A stretch of DNA of 64,000 nucleotides, from assembly GCA_963771835.1 (NCBI GenBank), contig CAVYVA010000002.1, forward strand, positions 930,001 to 994,000. Direction: 5' to 3'. The DNA comes from CAVQCJ01 sp963771835 (lineage in GTDB: Bacteria > Actinomycetota > Actinomycetes > Prado026). The first letter of the stretch is position 1; each line of letters opens with the position of its first letter. The position numbers and the translations under genes were made by a program. The notes beneath the pieces were generated by a model. It saw only the letters and a program-made list of their open reading frames with translations, was not told the DNA's origin and did no database searches. Shown piece after piece: positions 28,377 to 38,775 of this stretch.

Positions 28377-29363
28377 GTGATGATCACCCTGACCGCCGCC
28401 GACACCGCCCGGATGACCGACGCCCTGTTCTTCGACGGCGAGCAGCGACAGCGCAAGCTGACCAAGTTCTGGGGCCTGCTGCCGCTCGCCGCGGTGATCG
28501 CCACGGCCGGGATCGTCTCGGACTCCACCGCCACCGTGATCGGGGCGATGATCGTCGCACCGCTGATGACCCCGATCCTCGGCACCGCGCTCGCGGTGGT
28601 GCTGGCCGACCGGGCGAACCTGGTCCGGTCGGTGGTCCTCGTCGTGGCCGGCGCCCTCGTCGTGGTCGCGCTGGGGTTCGTGCTCGGCCTGCTCGAACCG
28701 GTCCCCGAGGTGGCCGCCACCAACCCCCAGATCGCCCAACGCGTCGAACCGGGACTGGTCGACCTGGTGGTGGCGCTGGCGACCGGCGCCGTCGGGGCGT
28801 TCGCCCTGGTGCGCTCGGACATCTCCGACGCGCTGCCCGGCGTGGCCATCGCGATCTCGCTGGTCCCGCCGCTGGCAGTGGTCGGGCTCACGCTCGAGTC
28901 CGGCGCACCGCGCCAGGCGGGCGGCGCGCTGCTGCTGTTCGTCACGAACGTCGCGTCCATCATCGCGATGGGGACCCTGGTGTTCTTCGTCTACCGGGTA
29001 CGGGCGGCCGCGGCGGACGCCGGTTACCCGGTCGGCGACCTGTCGGCCGCCAACGTCGCCGTGGTGGGCGGGCTGCTGCTGCTCGTCACGGTGCCGCTGA
29101 CCGCCAGTGCTGTCCAGGTGGTGCAGCAGGCGTCGGTCACGGCCACCGCGACCCCCATCGCGCGGTCCTGGGCGGACGAGCGCGGCTGGCAGGTGACCGC
29201 GGTCGAGTTCCGGCAGGGCGAGCTGTGGATCACCGCCGCCGGCGCCCCGCCCAACATCGACGAGGCGCCGCTGCGGCGCAGCCTGACCGAGGCCGGCCTC
29301 GGTTCGGTCACCGTCGAGGTGCAGCTGGTCGACGGCGGCATCACCCGGCTGGCCGGCAGCTGA
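28377..29363 (+). CDS. DUF389 membrane protein
   Basis: Integral membrane protein of the DUF389 (TIGR00271/00341) family, function unknown. It starts at GTG 28377 or ATG 28380 after GAGGAGG. The conserved core is GIVSDSTATVIGAMIVAPLMTPILG, followed by several membrane segments and a small C-terminal alpha/beta domain (VTAVEFRQGELWITAAGAP). 328 aa, intact. Convergent with the MFS gene, 11 bp apart. Confidence 0.87.
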   Translation: MMITLTAADTARMTDALFFDGEQRQRKLTKFWGLLPLAAVIATAGIVSDSTATVIGAMIVAPLMTPILGTALAVVLADRANLVRSVVLVVAGALVVVALGFVLGLLEPVPEVAATNPQIAQRVEPGLVDLVVALATGAVGAFALVRSDISDALPGVAIAISLVPPLAVVGLTLESGAPRQAGGALLLFVTNVASIIAMGTLVFFVYRVRAAAADAGYPVGDLSAANVAVVGGLLLLVTVPLTASAVQVVQQASVTATATPIARSWADERGWQVTAVEFRQGELWITAAGAPPNIDEAPLRRSLTEAGLGSVTVEVQLVDGGITRLAGS

Positions 29364-29374
29364 CCGGTGGCCGG

Positions 29375-30925
29375 TCAGGCAGGCGTCGGGTCCACCTCGG
29401 CAGCCGCTGCGGCGGAGAGCGCAGAGACGTCGTCCCGCTTGGCGTTGACGAAGACGAGCGCGCAGACCAGCGCCACGGTCAGCAGGATCGCGCCCCACAC
29501 GAACGCGACGTGGTAGCCGTGGATGAGCGCCTGCGGCGTCACCTGCGCCAGGTCGGCCGGGTTGCGCAGGTTCTCGGCGAAGAACGCGGTGACCGCCGAG
29601 GCGAAGACCGTGTTGAGCAGCGCCGTCCCGAGCGAGCCGCCGATCTGCTGCGAGCTGTTCAGGACCGCGCTCGCGACACCGGCGTCGTGATGGCCCGCAC
29701 CCAGCAGCGCCACGCTCGACGTCGGGATGAAGACGCCGGCCAGGCCGACGCTCATCAGCAGCTCGGCCGGCAGCACCACCGTGGCGTACGACGAGTCCTG
29801 CGTGATGCGGGTCAGCAGCAGCATGCCGATGATCGCCATCACCAGGCCCGGGTACATCAGCGGCCTGGGACCGACCTTCGGCAGCAGCTGCGAGACGACA
29901 CCGGCGGCCACGATGATCCCGCCGCTGAACGGCAGGAACGCGAACCCGGCCTTCAGCGGGGACTAGCCCAGGTTGATCTGGAAGTAGTACGTCAGGAACA
30001 GGAACATCGCGAACAGCCCGGCTCCCACGAACAGGAACGTGAGGTAGGAGCCGCCGCGGTTGCGGTCCAGGACGATCCGCATCGGCAGCAGCGGGTTCGT
30101 CGTCCGCATCTCCCAGACCACGAAAGCCACCAGCAGGATCACGGCCAGGCTCAGGAAGAACAGGGTCGGCGTCGCGGTCCAGCCGTTGACGGCGGAGATG
30201 CCCGTGGCCGCGGCGTTCTTCGGCTTGGCGGCCTCGGTGAAGCCGTACACCAACGAGACCAGGCCGAGCGTCGACAGGACCGCGCCGGGGATGTCGTAGC
30301 GGGTGTCGCCCGGTGCCTTGCTCTCGTGCACGAAGGGCACCGCGGCGACCGCGGTGATCAGGGCGATCGGGACGTTGACGCCCAGGCACCAGCGCCACGA
30401 GAAGTACTCGGTGAGGAACCCGCCGAGGATCAGACCGAGCGCAGCGCCGCCGCCGGAGATCGCGCCGAAGACGCCGAACGCCCGGGCCCGCTCCTTGGGT
30501 GCCACGAAGGTCACGGTGATCAAGGACAGCGCCGCCGGCGCGAGCAGCGCGGCGAACGCACCCTGCAGACCGCGCGCGGCGAACAGCAGCCCGGCGGTCG
30601 GTGCCAGGCCGCCCAGCCCGGACGCGAAGGCGAAGCCGAGCAGGCCGATGATGAACGTGCGCTTGCGGCCGTTGTAGTCCGCGATCCGGCCGCCCAGCAG
30701 CAGCAGGCCGCCGAACGCCAGGGTGTAGGCGGTGACCACCCACTGGCGGTCGGCGGTGCTGATGCCCAGCTCCCGCTGCGCGCTCGGCAGGGCGATGTTC
30801 ACGATCGTGGCGTCGAGGATGATCATCAGCTGGGCCACGGCGATGACGGCGAGCGCCATCCAGCGCCGCGGGTCTTCCGAGTCCATGCCCATGGGGTGCT
30901 CGGGCGAGATGGGATGGTCGCTCAC
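29375..30925 (-). CDS. MFS drug exporter, DHA2 family, with in-frame amber stop
   Basis: Fourteen-segment proton-driven exporter of the EmrB/QacA type. The GTG at 30925 gives MSDHPISPEHPMG; DHA2 motifs are present (LDATIVNIALPSAQRELG, GGRIADYNGRKRTFI, and motif C around GGGAALGLILGGFL). At 29963-29965 the codon is TAG where the family has an aromatic residue (QINLG-x-SPLKAGFAFLP); TAC to TAG is one substitution. The frame is the same on both sides, so this is a nonsense change, not a frameshift. The C-terminal third after it is perfectly conserved. Either an error, a recent inactivation, or rare suppression. Confidence 0.87.
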
Positions 30926-31170
30926 AGGTACTCCAGAAGGTGGGGCCCACCCGGTCGTCCGGGGCGGGCAAGGCAGACCGACGCGCGGTTCCTCGCAGGA
31001 TTCGCTCAGGCTATAGGACACCTCCGACAACCGCTCCGGACCGCTCCGCCTTCCCGGAACGGGAAGTTCCGCTCGCGCGGCACGTCGCCCCGGCGCCCTC
31101 GTGGCAGCACAATCGCCGTGGACGGCGCCGCCACGCGGCCGGCCGAGCCGCGAGCGGGAGGGGTTCCGTC

Positions 31171-31590
31171 GTGCCAGGAGTCTTCGCCGGGCTGGTGCTG
31201 TTACTCGCGCTCCTGGCACCAGGGACGTGCTACGCCTTCCGGCGGGGCGCCGGCTCGCCGTCCGCGCCGCGGCTGCCGGCCGTCCTCGAGACGGCCCGGA
31301 TCGTCTCGGTCGCCCTCCTGTGCGACTTCGTGGCGCTGCTCCTGCTGTTCGTCGTCCACCACGTCCGGGTACCGGACGTCCCCAACCCCTGGGCGGTGCT
31401 GCGGAACCCGGGTCTGTACTTCCACGCGCACCCGCTGCGCAACGTCGGCTGGGGCGGCGCGTTCGTCCTGCTGGCCTGCCTGCTCGCGGTCCTGCTCGCA
31501 GTCGTCGTCGAGAGTCGCTGGTTCCGGTCGGCGATGCGGTCGCGGTGGCTGAGCTGGCTGGCCGCCCCCACGGAGCCGCGGGCCGGATGA
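31171..31590 (+). CDS. Small membrane protein, DUF6338-like
   Basis: A 139-aa protein starting at GTG 31171 after GGAGGGG. Hydrophobic segments cover VFAGLVLLLALLAPGTCYAF, ARIVSVALLCDFVALLLLFVV and FVLLACLLAVLLAVVVESRWF. The order of a short N-terminal membrane helix, RETA-like segment and later helices resembles DUF6338 proteins. No known function. Followed 22 bp later by the HNH lipoprotein gene, so probably co-transcribed. Confidence 0.65.
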   Translation: MPGVFAGLVLLLALLAPGTCYAFRRGAGSPSAPRLPAVLETARIVSVALLCDFVALLLLFVVHHVRVPDVPNPWAVLRNPGLYFHAHPLRNVGWGGAFVLLACLLAVLLAVVVESRWFRSAMRSRWLSWLAAPTEPRAG

Positions 31591-31612
31591 CCGCTGCGCC
31601 GGGGGGAACGGG

Positions 31613-32506
31613 ATGAGACGGGAGGCGCTCGTCGCCGCCGCCTGCCTGCTGGCGCTGGTGGCCTGCGAGCCGTCCGCACCGGACGCCGCACCGACCGCCG
31701 CCCCCACCGCACTGCCGTCTCCGGGAACGAGCACTCCAGGCGGCCCGTCCGGGCCGGCTGCCCCCGGGAGCGCATCCGCCGCGCTGGCCCGGCTGTCGGT
31801 CAAGGGCCGGGCCCCGATGACCGGCTACTCCCGCGCGCAGTTCGGCCCGGCCTGGCAGGACGTGGACCGCAACGGCTGCGACACCCGCAACGACATCCTG
31901 CGCCGCGACCTGACTGCCACGGCGCTGTCGGGGTCGTGCGTCGTGCTGTCCGGCACCCTGCGGGACCCCTACACCGGTCGGGTGATCGCCTTCCGTCGTG
32001 GCCCGGGGACCAGCACCGCGGTCCAGATCGACCACGTGGTCGCGCTCGGCGACGCCTGGCAGAAGGGCGCCCAGCAGCTGGCCCCCGGCGTGCGGCTGGC
32101 CCTCGCCAACGACCCGCTCGAGCTGCTCGCCGTGGACGGCCCGACCAACGAGCGCAAGGGCGACGGCGACGCCGCGACCTGGCTCCCGCCGAACAAGGCG
32201 TTCCGGTGCCAGTACGTCGCGCGGCAGGTCGCGGTCAAGGCTCGCTACCACCTGTGGGTCACCGCCGCCGAGCGGGACGCGATGGCCCGCGTCCTGTCCA
32301 CCTGCCCCGGCCAGCGCCTTCCAACGGGCGCGGGTCAGACCAGACGCTGGGTCCAGAGGAGTGCGCCGGCCGCCGCGCAGCAGGGCCAGCAGCAGCGCCG
32401 CACCGGCGAACGCCGCCGTCAGCTCGCGGGTCTGCGTCACGAAGCCGACGTCGCGGCCGATCTGGTCGTAGATCGAGCCGAGCTGGCGAGCCGGTCTCCG
32501 CGGTGA
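31613..32506 (+). CDS. HNH-type nuclease-like lipoprotein (DUF1524/GmrSD C-terminal fold)
   Basis: Exported lipoprotein with a nuclease-like domain. ATG 31613 follows GGGGGAACGG; lipobox ALVACEP. The HNH domain (about 60-235) has QIDHVVALGDAWQKGA with the general-base His, NDPLELLAVDGPTNERKGDGD and WLPPNKAFRCQYV. Family members end shortly after LSTCPGQ (about 32325). Here the frame stays open to 32506 over the 3' end of the VWA gene on the other strand, so the last 50-60 residues are probably not native and a stop was lost. Likely an extracellular nuclease or nutrient scavenger. Confidence 0.75.
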   Translation: MRREALVAAACLLALVACEPSAPDAAPTAAPTALPSPGTSTPGGPSGPAAPGSASAALARLSVKGRAPMTGYSRAQFGPAWQDVDRNGCDTRNDILRRDLTATALSGSCVVLSGTLRDPYTGRVIAFRRGPGTSTAVQIDHVVALGDAWQKGAQQLAPGVRLALANDPLELLAVDGPTNERKGDGDAATWLPPNKAFRCQYVARQVAVKARYHLWVTAAERDAMARVLSTCPGQRLPTGAGQTRRWVQRSAPAAAQQGQQQRRTGERRRQLAGLRHEADVAADLVVDRAELASRSPR

Positions 32507-33317
32507 ACGTCCGGCCGCCGCTCTCCGACGCGATCCGCGCCATGGCCTGCGGGTCGTACGGGACCGGCACCTGCTGGCCCTGCGATCGCGACCACGCCGC
32601 TGGAGGTGCCGAACGCGATGGTGTCGATCGGCACCGACTGCTTCTTCGCCTGCGGCGGCCGCGTCGTCGGCGGCGGCCACCGGGTCGGCGTCGCCGGTCG
32701 CCGACGGTCGGCGAGCCGTCGCTCATCAGCACGATGACGGCCGGGGTCGGCTTGCCGGACGGTCCCCTTCGGCACCGCGGCGATGGCCGCCAGCGCCGTC
32801 GTGATGCCGGCCGCCGTCGCCGTCGCCGCCGCCCACGGTCAGCGAGCCGAGCGCGTCGAGCACGGGCGCGGTGTCGGTGCTCGGCGGGACGAGCAGCCGC
32901 GCGTTGCCGTTGAAGCGTGACCAGGCCGATCTGGATGCCCGTCGGGCAGGTTCTTCACGAACGGTCTTGGCCTGCTCCTCCATCGCCTCCAGCCGCGACG
33001 GGGCGACGTCGGTCGCGCGTCATCGAGCCGGAGGTGTCGAGCGTGAGCATGATCGTGGCGCGCTCCTTCGCCGTCCGCATGGCCATGGCCGGCTGGGCGA
33101 ACGCGAGCGTGAGCACGACCAGCGCGACGCAGCAGCGCGGCCGCCGGCACGTGCCGCTGCCAGCCCGGACCGCCTGGGCGCGACCGAGTCGAGCAGGTCG
33201 ACGCTGGTGAAGCGCAGCACCTGGGTGTGCCGGCGCCGCTGCACGAGCACGTACGCGACGAGCGAGCGCCGCGGGGGCCAGGAGCAGGACGAGACGCCAG
33301 CCGGACAGGAAGGTCAT
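32335..33317 (-). CDS. VWA-domain membrane protein, BatA-like (many frameshifts)
   Basis: Membrane protein with a von Willebrand factor A domain facing its MoxR/DUF58 partners. ATG 33317 overlaps the DUF58 stop (ATGA). The N-terminal membrane helix is MTFLSGWRLVLLLAPAALA; a second is ALVVLTLAFAQPAMA. The MIDAS motif DTSGSM lies in IMLTLDTSGSMT. Blocks FNGNARLLVPPSTDTAPVLDAL, IVLMSDGSPTVGD, DTIAFGTSSG and the C-terminal helix (ALLWTQRLV, TGA at 32335-32337) occur in different frames. About eight single-base breaks are needed; many lie in GGC runs. About 320 aa are intended. Confidence 0.82.
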
Positions 33318-34327
33318 CGTGTGGTCCCCGACTTCGCGTGACGGCGCTGCGGGTGGCGCGCGGACATGGTCGAGCGGTAGCGCTCGACCGGCGCGCGGCG
33401 CCGGCCCTTGCGGCGGGTCGACGAACAGGACGGTGTCGGTGAGCCAGTCGCGCGACGTCGACAGGTGCAGGTACTCGGCGCCGCTGGACGCGATGCGCGC
33501 GGGCGATGTCGGCGTGCCGCTGCTGCGCCGCCGCCGCGTAGCGGGCGCGCAGCGCGGGCGAGCTGGTCTGGACGTAGCGCTGCCGGCCGGTCTCGGTGTC
33601 GACGACGGCGAGCATCCCGACGGCGGGCAGCTCCAGCTCGCGCGGGTCGGTGACGTGCACGGCGACGACCTGGTGGCGCAGCGCGAGGGCGCGCAGCGGC
33701 TGGACCCAGCGGTCGGCGCCGAGGAAGTCGGAGATCGACGCACGACCTGGCTGCGGCGCTGCTGGGCGACCAGCAGCCGACGCATCGCGGCCGCGAGGTC
33801 GCCGTCCTCGGCCGGGGCGCCGTCCTGGCGCGGGGTGTCGTGGATCGCGGCCAGCGCCGCCATCAGCCAGGTGCGGCCGGTCCGCGGCGGCTGGTGGTGC
33901 CGCGGCCGTCGGTGCCGGCGACCAGGACGCCGAGGCGGTTGTGGCCGCGCACGGTGAGCATCCCGAACGCCGCCGCCGCGCCGAGCACGACGTCGCGCTT
34001 CTCCGCGCGGGCCGTGCCGAAGTCGAGGCTGGCGGACCGGTCGGCGACGATCCAGGTGTCGACCTCGCGCTCGGCCTCGGTGGTCCGCACGTGGGTGGTC
34101 GCCGACCGGGCCGTGAGGTTCCAGTCGATGAGCCGCGCGTCGTCGCCCGGCTCGTACTCGCGGGCGCCGGCGCGCTCGCTGCCGGGGCCGATCGCGGCGG
34201 TCAGGTGGTCGCCCGACGCGCTGCCGTCCAGCCGGCGCAGGACCTCGAGCTCGAGGCGGCGCAGGACAGCCGCCCGGGCGGCGACCTCGGCGACCGAGGC
34301 CGACCCGGGACGCTGGGTCTGCGTCAT
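33314..34327 (-). CDS. DUF58 protein of MoxR cluster (frameshifted)
   Basis: Cytosolic or membrane-associated DUF58 protein that works with MoxR ATPases and VWA proteins. ATG 34327 overlaps the moxR stop (ATGA). The family hallmark GSERAGAREYEPGDDARLIDWNLTAR is present, as is the VWA-like core TWIVADRSASLDFG. Later blocks (WVQPLRALALRHQVVAVHVTDPRELELP and SRDWLTDTVLFVDPP) lie in other frames; breaks near 33890, 33742, 33500 and 33415. The stop at 33314 overlaps the VWA start. About 335 aa are intended. Confidence 0.82.
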
Positions 34328-35425
34328 CCCGCGGCCTGCGACGGGCAGCGGCGCGAACCCGACGGTCTGCTGCGTGTGCATCTCGTCCTGCTGCGGCGCG
34401 ATGCGCGGCGCCGGGCACGTGGCCGCAGCACGGTGCGCACGACGTCGTCGGCCTGCGTGCCCTCGGCCAGCGCGTCGTAGGTCAGCGTGACGCGGTGCCG
34501 CAGCACCTCGGGCGCGACGTCGAAGACGTCCTGCGGGACGACGAACCGCCGGCCGCGCAGCACCGCGAGCGCGCGGGCCGACGCGATCAGGCCGAGCGTG
34601 CCGCGCGGGCTCGAGCCCAGCGCGACGAGGCGGGCGAGGTCCTCCAGGCCCCAGCGGGCCGGGTCACGGGTGGCCATGACCAGCCGCACGGCGTAGTCCT
34701 GCACGGCGTGGTGCACGAAGACGTTCCGGACGACGTCCTGCAGCTCGACGAGCTGCTCGACGGTGAGCACCTGCGCGGCCTGCGGCGTGCTCGTGCTCAT
34801 CCGCAGCGCGATCGCCGTCTCCTCCTCGTACGTGGGCTGCGGGACGAGCACGTGCATGAGGAACCGGTCGCGCTGCGCCTCCGGCAGGGCGTAGACGCCC
34901 TCGGACTCGATCGGGTTCTGCGTCGCGAGGACCAGGAACGGCGCGGGCAGCCGGCGGGTGTGCCCGCCGACGGTGACCTGCCGCTCGGCCATCGCCTCCA
35001 GCAGCGCGGACTGCAGCTTCGCCGGGGCGCGGTTGATCTCGTCGGCGAGCACGATGTTCGCGAAGACCGGTCCCCACTCGATGTCGAAGTCCTCGGCCGA
35101 CGGCCGCCAGATCCGGGTGCCGACCAGGTCGGCCGGCACCAGGTCCGGGGTGAACTGCACGCGGGAGAACTGCCCGCCGACGACCTGCGACAGCGTCGAC
35201 ACGGTCAGCGTCTTGGCCAGGCCGGGCACACCCTCGATCAGGCAGTGGCCGTTGGCCAGCAGGCACAGCAGCACCCGCTCGACGAGCCGGTCCTGCCCGA
35301 CGACGACCCGCTTGATCTGGAAGAGCGCGTCCTCGAGCAGCGCGGCGTGCTCGGCGCCGGGCACGGCGTGCCCTGGCGAAGGCGGCCGGGGCCGGCTGCG
35401 GGTAGGAGCTGTCGGTCGTCGGCAC
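34324..35425 (-). CDS. MoxR-family AAA+ ATPase (one frameshift)
   Basis: AAA+ chaperone-like ATPase of the MoxR class. GTG 35425 (GGAGA upstream) gives MPTTDSSYPQPAPAAFAR. An extra G near 35371-35373 (AGGCAC read as AGGGCAC) shifts to the frame with HAVPGAEHAALLEDALFQIKRVVVGQD. Walker A-like GVPGLAKTLTVSTL, Walker B VLADEINRAPAKLQSALLEAM, sensor 1 LATQNPIESEGVYALPEAQRDRF and sensor 2 RGTLGLIASARAL are present. The last 30 residues before the stop look garbled, suggesting another indel near 34420. Forms an operon with DUF58 and VWA genes; HtrA lies 85 bp upstream. Confidence 0.9.
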
Positions 35426-35510
35426 AGGGTTCTCCTGGAGGTGTCGGGTCGGGTCGCGGGGTGTACGGGTCGTCGGCGAGGTCGTGGTGCGGACCTCCGG
35501 AAGTCGGCGG

Positions 35511-36893
35511 TCATCCGGTCGGGCCGTCGGTGAGGGTGACCTGGGCGGTGTGCGAGGCGCCCGGCCAGGTCGGTCCAGCGCGACGCGACACGGTGTCGCC
35601 GGGGTGGTAGCGCGTCGAGGACGGACTTCAGCGCGTCCGCCGGTGGCGACCGCGTGGCCGTCGAGGGCCGTCACGACGTCGCCGGCGACGATGCCGGCGC
35701 CGTCGGCGGCCGAGCCGCTGACGGTCCCCGCGACCAGCGACGCCGCCGACCGAGCGGCGCCGAGGCCGGCGGCGCCGCTGACCTGCAGGCCGAGGAACGC
35801 GGTGCCGCCGATGTGCACGGTGCTCGACGACTGGCCGGCGACGATCTGGTCGGCGATCGAGCGCGCGGTCGCGATCGGGACCGCGAAGCCCTGCGTCGCG
35901 GTCTGGTCGGCCGAGCCGGACCCGCCGGAGACCGAGCCGGCCGTGATCGATGCCGACCACCTTGCCGTCGGCGTCGACCAGCGCGCCGCCGGAGTCGCCG
36001 GGCTGGATGGGCGCGTCGACCTGGATGAGGCCGGACAGCTGCTCGGACGTGCCGTTGGCCGAGTCCTGGGCGGTGATCGACTGGTCGAGCGCGGTGACCG
36101 ATGCCGGCCACCGCGCTCGGGCGTGCCGCCCTTGCCGAGCGCGTTGCCGACCGCGACGACCGGGTCCCCGACCGCGACGGTGGTCGAGTCGCCCAGCGGC
36201 GCGGTCTGCAGGCCGGACGCGCCCGTCGAGCTTGAGCACCGCCACGTCGTGCGAGCGGTCGTAGCCGAGCACCTTCGCGCTGTACGTCTTGCCGTTGCCG
36301 ACGTCGGTGACGCTGACCGAGGTGGCGCCGGCGACGACGTGGTGGTTGGTGAGCACGATCCCGTCCGAGGTCAGGACCACGCCGGTGCCGGCGCCCTGCG
36401 CACCGTCGTACCCGATGGTCGACACGACGTCGACGAGGCCGGGGCTGACGGCGGCGACAGCGGCTTGCTGCTGTCCGGTCAGACCCTGCGAGCCCTGCTG
36501 CCCTGGCCCTGCTGGCCGGACCCCTCGCTCGGCGGGACCAGCGACGGCAGGCTCGGCACCGGCGCCGGGACCGCCGGCGCGGTGACGGCGGGCCGGGGCA
36601 GCGCCGTGCTCGTCGACCTGCGGGTCAGCGCGCCGTTGACGAGGACCGCCCCGACCAGGCCGAGCACCAGCAGCGCCACGGCAGCCGTGACCAGCAGTGC
36701 GCGGGACGCACGGCGCGGCGGCTCGGGCGTCGGGGCGCGGAGCGGGCGACGGCTCGGCCTGGGTGCGCGACCACCCGGCGGCCACGGTCTCGGGCTGCCC
36801 CCACAGCGGCGAGACCCAGTCGGCCTCGGGCGCGTAGGAGGGGTACGCGTTCGGGACAGGGACAGCCGTCGGCGCACCTGGCTGGTCGGTCAT
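35511..36893 (-). CDS. HtrA/DegP-like serine protease with PDZ domain (several frameshifts)
   Basis: Membrane-anchored trypsin-like quality-control protease. ATG 36893 follows GGAGG. The cytosolic N-terminus is Pro-rich (about 70 residues); one membrane helix (RALLVTAAVALLVLGLVGAVL) precedes the protease domain. The triad is visible: His in IVLTNHHVVAG, Asp in RSHDVAVLKL, Ser in QPGDSGGALVDADG. A C-terminal PDZ domain has GTVSGSAADGAGIVAGDVVTALDG. Breaks near 36740, 36490, 36220, 36105, 35950 and 35600. Stop TGA 35511-35513 in the frame of VTLTDGPTG. About 460 aa intended. Confidence 0.87.
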
Positions 36894-37034
36894 TCGGGGG
36901 TACCTCCGTCGAGAGCCGGGGTTTCCGGCACCCGACGAGTGTGGGGACCTGATGCTGAGACCAGCCGCTGCTCAGGCTTAGAGAACGCTGAATGTGGGCG
37001 ACGTCACTGTGCCACGGGTCAGCCCGGCGACGGG

Positions 37035-38639
37035 TCAGTCGAAGATGTCGGTCATCGGCTCCGCGTACAGGTCGTTGGCCGTGAGGGTGCCCAGCCCGAG
37101 GGCGCCCTCGATCGTGCGGAGCATGTTGTAGTGGTCGTAGCGCACCTGCGTCACGTAGCCCTGCTTCACCCCGGCGGACGCCAGCGCGATCGTCGGGATG
37201 AGCTGGGCCGGGCGCTCCTTGTCGTACCGGTCCTCGTCGAACGTCAGCAGCAGCAGCGAGCGCTGCGTCGTCCAGGCCGGCGACGCGAGGATCTCCCCGA
37301 CCGTCTGCCTCAGGAACGTGTCGCCCGCCTTGATCCCGCAGCCCTCCATGTCGCTGCAGTCGTCGGCGCCCCACCAGACGAAGTTCGGCGTCGTCGCGGT
37401 GGACTGCAGGTCGGTGGCCATCTGGGGCAATGGCAGCAGGTGGCTGTCGCAACGCGCCGCGTCGCCCCGGATGTCCTTGAAGTACAGGAAGGGGAGGTCG
37501 TCGTTGTAGTAGGTCCCGTGGATGGTGTTGTCGCACGGTCCGTTCGCGTTCTGGTAGTACGCCCGCCACGTCTTGCCCGCGTCGTCCACGAGGTCGCCGA
37601 TGTTGCGGGCGTCGATCGTGTAGTCCAGGTTGACCTCGATCGGGTTGCCCATCACCCGGAACGTCGAGCCCGCCGACAGCGCGAGGTAGTTCGGGTCGCT
37701 GGGGTGCACCTCGGCGTACATGGCCCCGAACGACGTGCCCTTCGACAGCAGGCTGTTCACGAACGGTGCCTGGCGGGTGTTCCCGATGATGTTCGCGTAG
37801 TCCTGGTTCTCCATCATCACGACGAACACGTGGTCGTAGCCCGGCACCGTGGCCGTCGGCGGGGTCAGCGGCGCCGGTGCCCGCACCGGTGCCGACGCCG
37901 TCAGCGTGAGGTTGTCCGCCCACGCCTGGTTGTTGCCCGGGATGCTCCCGTTCCAGCCGTCGTAGGTCGTGGACGGCGTGGTCATCACGAGCGAGACCAG
38001 GACGTCGGAGGTCCCCGCCGGGACGATGACGGTACGGGACGTGTGCACGAGCTCGGTGGTGTTCTTGCGCGTCTTGTGGGTGACCGGTCCCAGGGTCGCC
38101 GTGGACAGGCTGGCACCGCTCGGACCACGGAACGTCAGCCGCACCGACGGGTTGTCCTTGGACGCGGCGAGCCCACCGAGCCAGCCGTCGACCGTCACCG
38201 ACGTACCCGCCGGGAGCGCGGTGCCGCCCGGCGCCACCAGCGGCACGTCCTGGTCGAGCTCCGCGTTGCCGCCGGACCCGCCGGCGAAGTAGCTGTTGCC
38301 GCGGTCCGCCGGGCCCGGCGCGGACCGGAGCAGGAGCGCCTTGACCCCGTACCGGACCACGGTGGGCAGGCCCTCGGCCACCGTCCATCCGGGGACGATC
38401 ACCTCGTCGTAGCCGCGGAACGAGGAGGCGCCGACCTCGGCGTCGCCGTTCGCCAGCAGGTTGGTCCCGGCCGGTGCGGCCGTCGGTGCCACGGCCGGTC
38501 CGGCCGAGGCGGTCGATGGCGGCGCGCTCGACGGGTCAGGGGAAGCTGCTCCACTGGCCGTGCTCGACAGGCAGCAGACCGTGGCCAAGGCGGCGGTGGC
38601 CGCGACCAGGGTGCGAACGGTACGGGTCCGACGGGCCAT
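37035..38639 (-). CDS. Secreted SapM-like acid phosphatase / phosphoesterase
   Basis: Exported phosphatase of the alkaline-phosphatase-like phosphoesterase family (PF04185 type), 534 aa, intact. ATG 38639 (GAGGA upstream) starts MARRTRTVRTL with a signal peptide to about residue 31. Residues 55-225 form a beta-rich domain (NLLANGDAEVGASSFRGYDEV), not part of SapM. The phosphatase domain (about 245-534) has HVFVVMMENQDYANIIGN, EVHPSDPNYLALSAGSTF, LLLLTFDEDRYD and VRYDHYNMLRTIEGALGLG, the SapM order. Extra N-terminal domain probably binds polysaccharide or wall. Upstream of and divergent from the HD-LuxR gene. Confidence 0.87.
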   Translation of the reverse strand: MARRTRTVRTLVAATAALATVCCLSSTASGAASPDPSSAPPSTASAGPAVAPTAAPAGTNLLANGDAEVGASSFRGYDEVIVPGWTVAEGLPTVVRYGVKALLLRSAPGPADRGNSYFAGGSGGNAELDQDVPLVAPGGTALPAGTSVTVDGWLGGLAASKDNPSVRLTFRGPSGASLSTATLGPVTHKTRKNTTELVHTSRTVIVPAGTSDVLVSLVMTTPSTTYDGWNGSIPGNNQAWADNLTLTASAPVRAPAPLTPPTATVPGYDHVFVVMMENQDYANIIGNTRQAPFVNSLLSKGTSFGAMYAEVHPSDPNYLALSAGSTFRVMGNPIEVNLDYTIDARNIGDLVDDAGKTWRAYYQNANGPCDNTIHGTYYNDDLPFLYFKDIRGDAARCDSHLLPLPQMATDLQSTATTPNFVWWGADDCSDMEGCGIKAGDTFLRQTVGEILASPAWTTQRSLLLLTFDEDRYDKERPAQLIPTIALASAGVKQGYVTQVRYDHYNMLRTIEGALGLGTLTANDLYAEPMTDIFD

Positions 38640-38775
38640 GACGTCCTCTTCGACGGGCGGCGGTTCCGGGTGCCAGGACCGTACCTCGAAGCGGTCATGG
38701 CCATACCCGTGATCCAGGACTGCGGGCTCGGCGAGGACGAGGGGTGGCCAGGGCTCGACGTTAGGCTCGGCGGCT

